The notes under the pieces: model-generated
The model's input: only the letters and a program-made list of their open reading frames with translations
Database searches by the model: none
Told to the model about the DNA's origin: nothing
In this document: positions 22,035-31,321 of the stretch, one piece after another
How positions within the stretch are numbered: the first letter of the stretch is position 1
Layout: each line of letters begins with the position of its first letter
Program-made: the position numbers and the translations under genes
Origin: Patiria miniata
Lineage: Eukaryota; Echinodermata; Asteroidea; Valvatida; Asterinidae
Direction of reading: 5' to 3'
DNA length: 64,000 bases
NCBI RefSeq assembly: GCF_015706575.1
Contig: NW_024037056.1
Location: 9,375,176 to 9,439,175, forward strand

Positions 22035-23396
22035 GAACAATCAAGCATTCTTTCCTAGGATTTGTTTTTCTCAGAACTCCTTCAAATTGCATCAATTAAA
22101 TCAATTTGAAAACTTTTGGGGTTGCCGGGCTGGGAATCTTGTGGCAAAACCACCACTGAATTGATTGCAAGGATAAGGCCTTAACATCTCGTACAATGAA
22201 ACCGCATTCCACAATTCTACCACTCTTGTGCCTGATATGTTTAAAATGCGTTTCCAGTGTTTGCCACAAGAACAGAATCAAACAAACTGTGTGCCTAACG
22301 GGAGCAAGAAGTATACGGTTCGGTCCTTACATGCGTATTCGTGTATTGGACGAGGCTGCACATTTGGCATGAATATTCATGTCTAACCTTCCATCACGTC
22401 GCTTTCATCACGGAAACCCCAACTCTTTTCATGCCTTCTTTTTCTTACACCTTACCCACAGATTCTGTATCTTGATTGGCCGAGAGTGAGTCACATGGCA
22501 TTCGCTATTTTTGCATTCTTGCTTTGCACTGTTAAAAGTACTATACCCGTAGCAACCAAATTGTACCCGTAGCAACCAAAGTACCATAACCGGTGTGCGA
22601 ATCGTCGGTTGCACCACGAACCGACGTATAGCATTTTTGTGTGTGTTTTGAGAAAAACCGATTTTAAGTTGGTCATTATTTTGTAGGCTCATTCCATATA
22701 CTCCTTGTGTAAGAATCTTAAGTTGTTTTTTTTTGCTAGTTAATGATAGATTAAAGTTTATTGCATGCAATCCGTATGTATCCGAGTTGCTTAGTTTTTT
22801 AGAAATTCAGTTCCCAAGATATCGTTACTTCGTGAAACAGATTTTTATCACGTTTATCGTAGGTCATACAACCTGCGTAATAGTGACCGTGCGCCAGATA
22901 CGGAGGTACGTCGCTTCGTGAAACGCTAAATTCACACTTTTAATGGCGATGCTCCTTGGTGACGTCATAGCACAATGGGAATTGATGTGTAAATCGGCGT
23001 ATCGGGATACGCTACTTCGTGGTTCAACATTTTTTCATTTTTTAGAGATACGCCGCACAATCTAATTAGCGTTCTTAGTTAATTAGAACTCAGATCGGAA
23101 TAAAACTTTCTGAGAATGAGAACTTTGATGTAATAATGACGTTAATGACAAATACTCAATTTGGCAAAAAAAAAACGAGATTCGCTGGTTCGTGGTGTGA
23201 CCGACAAAATGCTAGCGCAATAGAGCTGGGTTCAAACATTTCGTGAAGGTGTAACTTTGAAGAGTGCAAGTAGTCTTAAACTAATTTCATATTAAAAAAG
23301 AAATACATTTTACGTGTATTTAAATTTAATAAATCAGTTATCGCTGAAAATCAAGCAGAGAGGTGTTTTACAGTAAATAATGACTGCTTTATCTCC
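22035..23396. other. Repeat-rich region without a gene
   Basis: No coding region is supported. A ~45-base block (ACAATCAAGCATTCT...CCTAGGATTTG) at 22035 recurs at 23680. A short motif resembling CGCTACTTCGTGGTT recurs at about 22810, 22907, 23008 and 23180, with an inverted copy at 22606. GTACCCGTAGCAACCAAA occurs twice in tandem (22541-22580). Confidence 0.45.
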
Positions 23397-24485
23397 TTGC
23401 TTATGCGCAGAAAATCTAAGGTTGTTCTTGAATTTTTCCTGGTGCTTGAACTTTGATATGGGGAGTATAAACTCGGACCATCAGCCAATGTAGAATTCAC
23501 TATGGAATTGCTTACTGCACCTGTATAATTTACAAGTACATCTACTTGATCGATAGCAAGATCTTGAACAACAACTTCACTTAGGCCCTAAGTTTTTATG
23601 CCATGATAAAATAGTATCGTTATCTGAACTTTGCCCTTTGAATCACTCGATATTCTCACATGACTCTTAACTGTACTAAAACAATCAAGCATTCTGTCCT
23701 AGGATTTGTTTTTCTCAGAGCTCCTTCTTGGGCACAGAAATGCCATCGACATAATTCATTTCCGGGTCTTAATTTAATAAAAACTTATAAAACACGTAAA
23801 CATTGTGCATTTTCATAGTTCCAAAGATCTATGCGAAAGATGTATGTCCTTTTTTACCACAGAGACATGGACGTAGAAAATAAGAAGTTGACCTAGTATA
23901 CAAATATTGACTGCTCCGAGTTGTGAAGTAAAACTAGCCTCCCTCGGTAATCCATGGAACATTCTAATTATAATGCTTTATAGATAACTTCTTAGGCGAG
24001 CCATCAGATAACAGACCGTTCGGGTACCGGGTCCGGTATGCTAATTTCTTTCACCCCAATCGGTACGAAGCCAGAAGCCACCCGGTCACTGAAGCGTGAC
24101 GCCCCAATCCGTCCAAACTGGTGAATCAGGGTTTCACAATAGGCAACATAAATTGAAGTCTGGCCATTGTTGGAGGATTATTCAGCCCAGCGGTAACTTC
24201 TATGAAGCTCATCACAGTCATTGTTGCCTACTGGAGGATTAGCGCGTCGCAAATTGATTCCTTTGTGATGAGCCAGAGCCATGGTGCAGAAGCCTGGTGG
24301 AGTTAATCCAGGCCGATCGGTTCCATGCAAGATCCCAATCCCTTCAACATACTGGGCGGGCTCAACCCCGAACGGTCCGGGGAGGGATTCTAATTTGAGG
24401 GCTCGCCTTATTTTCTACGTCCAATTCTACTTTTATTATTTTATCATAGCATAAAAACTTAAAGTGAAGTTGTTCAAGATCTTGC
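23397..24485. mobile_element. TIR element, left terminal repeat and interior
   Basis: 23397-23620 (TTGCTTATGCGCAGAAAATC...ACTTGATCGATAGCAAGATC...AAGTTTTTATGCCATGATAAAA) is the inverse, at roughly 80% identity, of the composite 24430-24485 + 39682-39848. Without the Polinton between 24486 and 39681, the two would bound an element of about 1.25 kb with ~220-base terminal repeats. The interior (23621-24429) holds no coding region; GACGTAGAAAATAAG at 23869 is repeated inverted at 24412 and GGCGAGCC at 23993 inverted at 24406, suggesting a further insertion inside. See 39682-39848 for the other end. Confidence 0.7.
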
Positions 24486-24684
24486 AGTTTTAAGGATAGT
24501 GGGGGTACTGGACTGAAATGAAAAATCTGTGGCAAGCCTGAACATGTCGCTCTCGTTTCTAAAAATCCCCAGCGTCAAATTTTTAGAAAAAATCTGATCG
24601 AAATCCCCCGATCCCAATTTTTAGAAAAACTCTGATCAAAATCCCCCGATCCCAATTTTAAGACAAAATCTGACGTCAGGTACC
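24486..24684. repeat. Polinton left terminal inverted repeat
   Basis: Inverse of 39479-39681. It contains an internal doublet of AAATCCCCCGATCCCAATTTT units and a GGTACC/TGACGTCA motif at the inner end. The two arms differ at only a handful of positions. Confidence 0.92.
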
Positions 24685-24730
24685 AGCAACTAATGTTTTA
24701 AACTAACGTATCTGTAAGATACGATGACCA

Positions 24731-24838
24731 CTACAATAAAGGTGGGGCTGAGGGTGAAAGTTTTTTAATTTCTTTTTCAAAGTCTAAATCGCTTTCCCTA
24801 AGAGGAAAGGTATAACTCGGTGGATCTAGCACATCCAT
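24731..24838 (-). CDS. 35-residue ORF with PPxY and PSAP late-domain-type motifs
   Basis: A short ORF (MDVLDPPSYTFPLRESDLDF... ending SPSAPPLL) just inside the left terminal repeat. It has PPSY near the N-terminus and PSAP near the C-terminus. Both are classical late-domain motifs, recognised by NEDD4-type ligases and TSG101 in enveloped viruses. Its DFEKEIKK segment resembles DFEKEVKK in the broken gene ending at 24877, so it may be a duplicated or displaced tail of that protein. A 28-base stretch at its 5' end (24834-24861) also matches the integrase region at 34748 in opposite orientation, so a fusion product is another reading. Translation is unproven. Confidence 0.4.
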   Translation of the reverse strand: MDVLDPPSYTFPLRESDLDFEKEIKKLSPSAPPLL

Positions 24839-24876
24839 TTGGTGAAAGTCGTTTGGTGTTTCTTCATAATGTTTAT

Positions 24877-25531
24877 TTACTGAGAATTCGAACTTGTAAG
24901 TTTTTCGATGAGAGATTTGTTTTCCTTTGCAAGCCGTTCGTCTACCCGTTTTTTAACTTCTTTTTCAAAGTCTGTATCGCTTTTTATTTGTTGAAGTTTT
25001 GTGCTGGTCTTTGTTCTAATTTTCTGCTTAAGCTCGTTAAATTTTGCGAGCTCTCTCGTAATCAATAAGAACTCTTCGTGCGATATATCTCCGTCGTTGA
25101 TGGCTTGAGACACGTATTCTTCAATCGTGTTAAGTTTGGAGTCTGCTAATATTTTAATCTGGTCGTGCTTTTCAGCTTGGTGGATAATCGCTTAGACGTG
25201 ATTCTAAGCAGAATATCTACACCAAAAGCGCCTATAAACGTTCCTTCTAGCACCAATCCAACGGGGGCTGATATAACACCCAAGAGAGCGGGAATACTGA
25301 CAGCCCCCGCTATAGCCCCCAATCCTTCTAATCCTAGCTCTACGTAATTAATAGTGTCGATCATTTTTATATTTTTTTATAAGTGCGCTCTCGGCGGTCT
25401 CTCTCTTTTAAGATTAGAGATCTAATCTCTTCAATCTTTTTAAGTCTGTACACTTTTGTTTCTTCGTTACTATTTAATCGGAGTACATCTCAAGAAATAT
25501 CGGGGTATATCACCTTACTATCTATACTCAT
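24877..25531 (-). pseudogene. Broken Polinton accessory membrane-protein gene
   Basis: Three fragments read as one gene in the family's usual order. The first, from ATG at 25531 (MSIDSKVIYPDIS), has an in-frame TGA and then a charged helix (KKIEEIRSLILKERDRRER). The second, 25146-25364, has a long Gly/Ala/Val-rich hydrophobic segment (GLGAIAGAVSIPALLGVISA) compatible with a membrane hairpin. The third, 24877-25140, is a soluble helical tail (DGDISHEEFLLITRELAKF). One-base slips join the first to the second at a 7-A run near 25368 and the second to the third near 25165. I recognise the layout from proteins encoded with Polinton genes in other invertebrates, but the function is unknown. Confidence 0.65.
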
Positions 25532-25557
25532 GTTTTTAATATAAAACGATTTTAAAA

Positions 25558-26388
25558 TTAAAAGATCTCCAACTCTATCATTATACTCACACCCTTGTTG
25601 TTGATGATCTGTCCTTTTTCACCTATGATTGAAAATGTCAGTTTGTCGATTATACCATTTTTAAGTTTTTGGAAAACCTCGGCTCTATCAGGCTCGGGTT
25701 CGCGCGTACCCACGGGTACGATTTTTAAGATATCAGAAGGATGACCATTAAAACAGTTTTCACTCGTACTTAATTGCGGGCAGCGAATAAACAAAAATTT
25801 AAACGGATTAACGTTGTAAGACCCCGTATACACCACTTTGGGTATCAGTCTTCCTTTGGGTAAATTGAGTAATCGAGATACTTCTCTGTTTAAACGCAAT
25901 TTGAGATTGACGTCAGTTACCACCAACGTCACCTTTTTAGATTCTCTAAATATTCGAAAACTTACCCCGGGTATATAATTTAAAATGAAATCAAACCAAT
26001 CGACGTCGTACCACCCAGGTGTGATGGTGACTGAACCGGTGACTCCGGCTGGTAACTGCGCTAAAAGACTCGGAGAAATAAAATCTAAATTATCACCAGA
26101 CACGATAAGACTCCCCCGTATTGCTACCCCAGCCTGTCTAATTAGTCTAACCCTAGGTTTGCTTATTATACCTTGGATATATTCTAGCGCTATCCTTTCA
26201 CCTTCATTGATAAAGTCTTTTCTTTCCATTATAATTGTTATTAAAAAATTAATCGTATTGATTTGTACGTCGGATAGTGTTCCTTTATCTCTCTTTTTAA
26301 TGGTTAAAGTTCCTTGTATTCCTTCTATTTGTCCTATTTCGTTTTCGATCGATTCTAAAGCAGAGTCTAGTCTATCTAGTCGGGGGTC
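25558..26388 (-). CDS. Polinton protein of unknown function, N-terminally truncated
   Basis: The first ATG is at 26229 (223 residues), but the frame is open for 53 more codons upstream to a TAA at 26389-26391 with no ATG. That extension is clearly protein-like (RLDSALESIENEIGQIEG, helical). The real start was therefore probably lost where the ~160-bp satellite at 26393-26960 begins. The body is beta-rich with repeated Gly/Val/Ile (AGVAIRGSLIVSG, GVTGSVTITPGW) and ends MIELEIF. I do not recognise a named family; a structural protein is plausible given its neighbours. There are no membrane segments or catalytic motifs. Confidence 0.55.
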   Translation of the reverse strand, partial: DPRLDRLDSALESIENEIGQIEGIQGTLTIKKRDKGTLSDVQINTINFLITIIMERKDFINEGERIALEYIQGIISKPRVRLIRQAGVAIRGSLIVSGDNLDFISPSLLAQLPAGVTGSVTITPGWYDVDWFDFILNYIPGVSFRIFRESKKVTLVVTDVNLKLRLNREVSRLLNLPKGRLIPKVVYTGSYNVNPFKFLFIRCPQLSTSENCFNGHPSDILKIVPVGTREPEPDRAEVFQKLKNGIIDKLTFSIIGEKGQIINNKGVSIMIELEIF

Positions 26389-26392
26389 TTAG

Positions 26393-26960
26393 GGATATTT
26401 TGGTTCACATTCTTCCAAAAGCATCAAATTTGGTACAGATGTCGTTCATACCATACTATTTCGATTTTTGACGGGCGCCAAGACGGGCGCCCCACGGGGC
26501 CGCCATATTGGCAAAATCCAATATGGCCGCCAACCGGGTCAGAGGTCAATGGAACTAAACGAGCTAGAATCATAAATAATACCACTTTTCAGGTATTTTC
26601 GGGGTCGAGCAATCTGAATCTGATGTTATTTTAACGATTTGAGGCAAAACAGATGCCCCAAAGGGACCGCCATATTGGCAAAATCCAAAATGGCCGCCAC
26701 ATATATCACAGTTAAGAAAATAACGAGCTAAAATCTTAAATAATACCACCTTTTATGGGTTTTCGGGGTCACAGAATCTAAATATGATGTCATTTTAATG
26801 ATTCGAGGCAAGGCAGATGCTCTAGGAGCCGCCATTTTTGAAAAAAAATGGCCGCCACCCAGGTTGAAGGTACTCGCAGTTAAAACAATACAACGGGTTT
26901 TTTTTTTTGGGGGGGTCCAAATGTCTGATTCTGATGTTATTTTAATAATTTGATGTCAAG
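26393..26960. repeat. ~160-bp degenerate satellite-like repeat with GCCGCCAT core
   Basis: Three to four diverged copies in tandem. Each has AAATAATACCAC...TTTTCGGGGTC...TGATGT(T/C)ATTTTAA(C/T)GATT(T/C)GAGGCAA followed by GCCGCCATATTGGCAAAATCC and ATGGCCGCCA. It interrupts the 5' end of the gene before it, so it arrived after the Polinton. Confidence 0.75.
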
Positions 26961-27282
26961 TTTACCATTCGAGATCATTCCGGTCAAACCTGGTGTTTCT
27001 GGTGCGTCATTCCATAAAAAAAAACTTTTCCCATTAGCTGCACATGTCGGACAGTTTGACATTTCTACGCATACCACAAAAACAATCTTAGTTTGGAGCG
27101 AGAAAATTGTCCGAAGTTATTGTAAGGATGTATAGGCGCGTGTGGTATGTGCCCACCATGCTGAGGATGGGTGGAGCTATCAACCAACGGTCGTTTCATT
27201 GTCTTCACCACCCAAGATGTTGATCACAGATAACCAAGGCTCAGGGCAACCTCTCATTTAGTCAGTTCCAGTGATATGCCCA
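26961..27282. other. Short spacer without a gene
   Basis: No coding signal is recognised. This is the sequence between the satellite and the outer end of the left 854-bp arm. Confidence 0.4.
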
Positions 27283-28136
27283 AACCGCCACAAACTTGCC
27301 CTTATTAAAGCTATATACGAGGTACCCAAACCGTTAGATTTTGTGTCTCTCGTCTGTTTAAAAGACTTGTTTTGATCTATGCCAAACAACAAACAGGTAT
27401 CGGTAAATGCTCTGTGATTATAACTGTTGTCTAGAGCGTAAAATGCGTCATCTCCCGGTAAAGGAGCGGCAAAGTCGTACAGGATCTTTCTAACCGTAAA
27501 ATATAAATGAAAGTTAAAGATGGCCCAAACGTAACGGTTGCCCGCGTTTAAAAGATCGAATCCAATACCGCAGTAGTGTGTTGGGTCTTCATCGGACAAG
27601 ACAAAATAATTTTATGCATAATGCACAAAGACAATGGACTCATTAGCATATCAATGAAACTAATTAGCATATGGATGGATGATGTTAGCATAATAAAAGA
27701 GCGTATGGGCGTATGTAAGGTTTACCGGACAAGGGATGGGTCTAAAAAATGTATTGGACAAAGGGGGCAGCCCACCCGGCTAGATGGAATAGCGGACAGA
27801 GGAAGACCTGAACCGGAATAGCGGACAAAGGGAGACTTGAGCCGGATTATGAATGTCAAACGTTTGAAATGACCAAGACTATCATTTGTATTCATTCAAA
27901 GCAGTGTGCAAACAGTGGATAATAAAAACAAAATGCAGGCCACACCAACAGAGCGCCAATTAAGCCGACTAGCTGGAAATCTTGTGAAAAAATGTTTTTA
28001 CTCTGGTAAAAATGGAGAGTGCAAGCGACCTTGGGAGAAGTAAATGATGAATCTCGGTCTATCAAGAGCCGCTATGTATAGACATTTAGAGGAAAACAAA
28101 TTTTGTGAATGGGGGCAATGTTTTAACGCGCTTATA
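27283..28136. repeat. Left arm of 854-bp inverted duplication
   Basis: Inverse of 31118-31971. Paired coordinates always sum to 59254 across the whole arm, so there are no net indels. It carries a minus-strand copy of the start of the probable minor capsid gene and a plus-strand copy of the Death-domain-like ORF, broken by a T-to-A change that creates TAA at 28041. The capsid ORF does not continue past the outer end (27283), which marks this as the derived copy. Confidence 0.93.
27933..28136 (+). pseudogene. Broken copy of the Death-domain-like ORF
   Basis: Near-identical to the ORF at 31010-31321. GAG AAG TAA replaces GAG AAG TTA, and the copy ends at 28136 where the tandem repeat begins, losing the last third of the domain. 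Confidence 0.75.
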
Positions 28137-28137
28137 C

Positions 28138-28592
28138 AGTTACTCATTTACTCATTTGATTAAATAATGAGTAATGATGAGTAACAAAATGAGTAAATGA
28201 GTAACGAAATGAGTAAATGAGTAACGAAATGAGTAAATGAGTAACGAAATGAGTAAATGAGTAACGAAATGAGTAAATGAGTAACGAAATGAGTAAATGA
28301 GTAACGAAATGAGTAACGAAATGAGTAACCAAATGAGTAGCAAATGAGTGAATGAGTAACGAACTGAGTAAATGTGTAACGAAATGAGTAGCAAATGAGT
28401 GAATGAGTAACCAAATAAGTAGCAAATGAGTGAATGAGTAGCAAATGAGTAACCAAATAAGTGACGAAATGAGTAACCAAATGAGTAGCAAATGAGTGAA
28501 TGAGTAACGAAATGAGTAAATGAGTAACGAACTGAGTAAATGAGTAACGAAATGAGTAAATGAGTAACGAAATGAGTAACCAAATAAGTAGA
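28138..28592. repeat. ATGAGTAA-based tandem repeat array
   Basis: About 450 bases of an 8-10-base motif (ATGAGTAA, ATGAGTAACGAA) organised mostly as a 20-base unit GAGTAAATGAGTAACGAAAT. Variants such as AGCAAATGAGTG occur in the middle. It begins exactly where the left 854-bp arm ends. The Leu/Ser/Thr-rich minus-strand ORFs over it come from the repeat. Confidence 0.93.
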
Positions 28593-28602
28593 TATATATT
28601 AA

Positions 28603-29343
28603 ATGATTTCATCCGTTCCTTACCATTCGGAGATTAACCTTCAAAGCTTCAACATGAATACTATTTCTGCAGTCAAACCCTATGCTTGTCACCAGTGTGA
28701 CAAACGCTTTGGACGGAGATATAACCTCTTGAGACATACCGAAAATGCACATGCTGAAGATGAATCCGACATAGACGAAGTTGAGGTGGATAATTCTGAA
28801 CCTGAATTTAAAAGCAGTAGATTTGAAGATCCGGAAATGGAAAACTATGAAACTGAATCTACGTATGATGAAGACGAAGATCTTGAGGAAAATGATTCCG
28901 AATCCGTCACGGAGGTGGAAGATGACGAATCATCTGATGAAGATGAGTCTAGTTCTGATTTGGAAGACAATGCAGCCTATTTAGACTGGTTGGGAGAGGC
29001 AAAAGAAGCGATTGATGAGATGTGGAGTGAAAAACATGAAAAGTACATCAACGAGGGCATGAGTGAAGATCAGGCCACGGAAAAGGCCAACAGGAAGACC
29101 TTGTGGGCAGTCAAGCGAATCTTTTTCAACAAATACAAAGATTTTTTGTCAAGTTACATACATCTGAAAGATAATGATACTCATCAAGAAATTATGGACG
29201 AGATCGAAGACAGAGTCAATCATTCCGGTATTCTACTGCCCACGGCTGTCAGCCGGGTCATATCTAAACACCAGGCCAAATTTGACGGCCTGTTCCATCA
29301 ATTAGATGAAGATGACGTTAACGAGGAAGACAGTGACGATTAA
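28603..29343 (+). CDS. C2H2 zinc-finger protein with acidic linker
   Basis: 246 residues, intact. An N-terminal C2H2 finger (YACHQCDKRFGRRYNLLRH, then TENAH) is followed by a very acidic stretch of ~85 residues rich in Asp/Glu/Ser. A charged helical C-terminal domain comes next (YLDWLGEAKEAIDEMWSEKH...VSRVISKHQAKFDGLFHQL), then an acidic tail. One finger alone rarely gives sequence specificity; the acidic region could act as an activation or chromatin-binding segment. It lies in the core of the inverted duplication, right after the tandem repeat, which may hold its promoter. It is one of the few undamaged ORFs in the element. I do not know whether it is a standard Polinton gene. Confidence 0.75.
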   Translation: MISSVPYHSEINLQSFNMNTISAVKPYACHQCDKRFGRRYNLLRHTENAHAEDESDIDEVEVDNSEPEFKSSRFEDPEMENYETESTYDEDEDLEENDSESVTEVEDDESSDEDESSSDLEDNAAYLDWLGEAKEAIDEMWSEKHEKYINEGMSEDQATEKANRKTLWAVKRIFFNKYKDFLSSYIHLKDNDTHQEIMDEIEDRVNHSGILLPTAVSRVISKHQAKFDGLFHQLDEDDVNEEDSDD

Positions 29344-31009
29344 AGACTAGTCAATGTTACATTAAGATCACTGATGATTTAATTGCAAAGAATACATTTA
29401 AAAAATTTCAAAAAAACACGAGTGTTTCATTGAGAAATGACGTCAATAAAGCAATGATGTTATCATGTATACACTTTCTGCAGTTTTTCTTTGTTGGTGT
29501 TGTCTTACAGTTAAACAATCGGGAAAGCCCTACTGTCAAGCAGTCATATAATTAGTGTTTGGGCGCCCTGTCAATAATCCCCGAAATGTTTACGGTCTTT
29601 AATGCTTCATGTATGGCTTTATCACGCACCGTGTCCAACTTTGGGACTTTGTTGGGGTAAAAAAGTTAGTTGCCTTATGACACTCTAAATCTTCAATATA
29701 AAATAGAAGTACGTACTATTGCTTTAACACAAAAAGACCTAGTTATATATATATATCCTTGATTTTGTAAACAAGTCCGGCACGGTGGTACACTAGGGTT
29801 CGGTGCATTCCTGTACAGACAACGGTAGAGGGGTATTAAGGCTTGAAATCATGTTTAGTCAGTCAACTTCATTGACTTCTTTCACGTACAGATTTTTGAA
29901 GCTCCCGCACATGCCGTGCGCTGCCAATTAAGTCCCATTGTCCAATAAAGGGAGTCAGCGTTCACTACTGTTGCGTAACTCCTGGCAATCGATATTTAGA
30001 ACGCTCAATAATCCATCCCCCACTGTACATGCAGGTAGGTTCAGTCGGTGAAAGATAATCGATATAATGAACACGTCTTGAAAGAATTACGTCTTTATGG
30101 ATTAGGGAAACAGCGCTATCTGATCGGACGGTGTAAATATACAATGTGTACATGTAGGATGCAGTCAGTCCCTTAATACAGATGTACGTGTACATACTGT
30201 ACACACCGAGCCGACCCTGAAAGTTTGTATTTTCTACGACCACCGCACACAGATATACGTACATAGATGGTTCTGGCGGTAATGTGGAAGAATACAGTCG
30301 ACTCTCGTTATAACAAGGTCGATGGGACTAGCCAAATTACCTCTTTATTACCTCTTCTTTGTTATGAAAGGACAGCGAAACAAAGAAACACAAAGAGAAC
30401 CTGAGATTTGGGACCTCAGAATTTGCTCTTTATAAGCAGAACCTCTTTATAAAAGTGCTCTTTATAATATAATGAGAGTCGACTGTATTGTGCAATTGTT
30501 ATTGCACCTGGATAACACACACGATATGACAAGGCAAATATCGGTGCAGAAGCACGGAGTTATTTATTTGCTCCATGATCGGTGCGGTCATCGAGGGGTG
30601 ATTGACCATCGGTCTCCGTATGGAACGCATGGATTCATTAGCTCTCTGATCTATTATTAACACAATTCCTCCCTGGTTAAAACAATCATCGGACTATACC
30701 GTGCAAGTACGCTGTTCACCGGTGAGTGTTTGTTTACTATAAATACATAAATTAATGTTTTCAAACTTTTTTAAAACTCGACCAGAAGAAACTCTTGCAT
30801 GTCTGTACACATACACGAACTTGTCCGTGTGGATTGCACAATGGACTACCGAGATGAGTCATTCGAAACAAATCTTAAGGGGTGTTTCATTCTAGACCAT
30901 GTTCGCCGTACTCGATAATAATTTACTAAAAGATAAATTCTTCAATTAGACAATCATAATTGTTTCTTTCTTTCTTTCTTTCTTTTTTGTAAGGGGGGAA
31001 GGAGAATGG
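29344..31009. other. Non-coding half of the inverted-duplication core
   Basis: AT-rich and without a supported gene. It contains a 191-bp pogo-like MITE (30295-30485) and a CTTT microsatellite near 30965-30983. Confidence 0.45.
30295..30485. mobile_element. 191-bp pogo/Tigger-like MITE
   Basis: Termini CAGTCGACTCTCGTTATA and TATAATGAGAGTCGACTG are inverted repeats flanked by TA on both sides. This is the target duplication and terminal style of Tc1/mariner-pogo elements. There is no coding capacity. Confidence 0.8.
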
Positions 31010-31321
31010 TTAACTGCAGCAAAAAAAATTGTAAGCGTTATGATCAATACCGCAAAATCGACAGGCATTCAATAATCGTTCAATCGTGGCATTTTTATAT
31101 TCGCGTCGTTTCCACTCTATAAGCGCGTTAAAACATTGCCCCCATTCACAAAATTTGTTTTCCTCTAAATGTCTATACATAGCGGCTCTTGATAGACCGA
31201 GATTCATCATTAACTTCTCCCAAGGTCGCTCGCACTCTCCATTTTTACCAGAGTAAAAACATTTTTTCACAAGATTTCCAGCTAGTCGGCTTAATTGGCG
31301 CTCTGTTGGTGTGGCCTGCAT
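31010..31321 (-). CDS. Death-domain-like protein carried in the Polinton
   Basis: 103 residues from ATG at 31321; the frame is open a little further upstream from GTG. The pattern fits a death-fold domain of six helices: RQLSRLAGNLV, PWEKLMMNLGLS, AAMYRHLEEN, FNALIEWKRR, then NATIERLLNACRFCGI. The conserved Trp after helix 1, the LGLS turn and the W(K)...AT...LL..C core are in the expected order. Death domains mediate homotypic assembly in apoptotic and innate-immune signalling, so a stand-alone copy could act as a decoy or adaptor. It is transcribed away from the minor capsid gene, with ~330 bases between them. The assignment rests on pattern only; a structure-based search would settle it. 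Confidence 0.5.
   Translation of the reverse strand: MQATPTERQLSRLAGNLVKKCFYSGKNGECERPWEKLMMNLGLSRAAMYRHLEENKFCEWGQCFNALIEWKRREYKNATIERLLNACRFCGIDHNAYNFFCCS

Noticed and set aside
25985..26392. 135-aa plus-strand ORF
   Set aside because: It is antisense to the minus-strand Polinton gene and its 5' extension, which has the better protein pattern.
27576..27821. 81-aa ORF (MCWVFIGQDK...), also at 31433-31678
   Set aside because: It lies in the intergenic, promoter-like part of the 854-bp arm and overlaps the capsid gene start on the other strand. There is no family resemblance.
28138..28592. CRISPR-like array of short repeats
   Set aside because: Repeats are contiguous 8-20-base units without unique spacers, and the DNA is eukaryotic. 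It is a simple tandem repeat.
28144..28612. Three minus-strand Leu/Ser/Thr-rich ORFs
   Set aside because: They are the three frames of the ATGAGTAA repeat and have no other sequence content.
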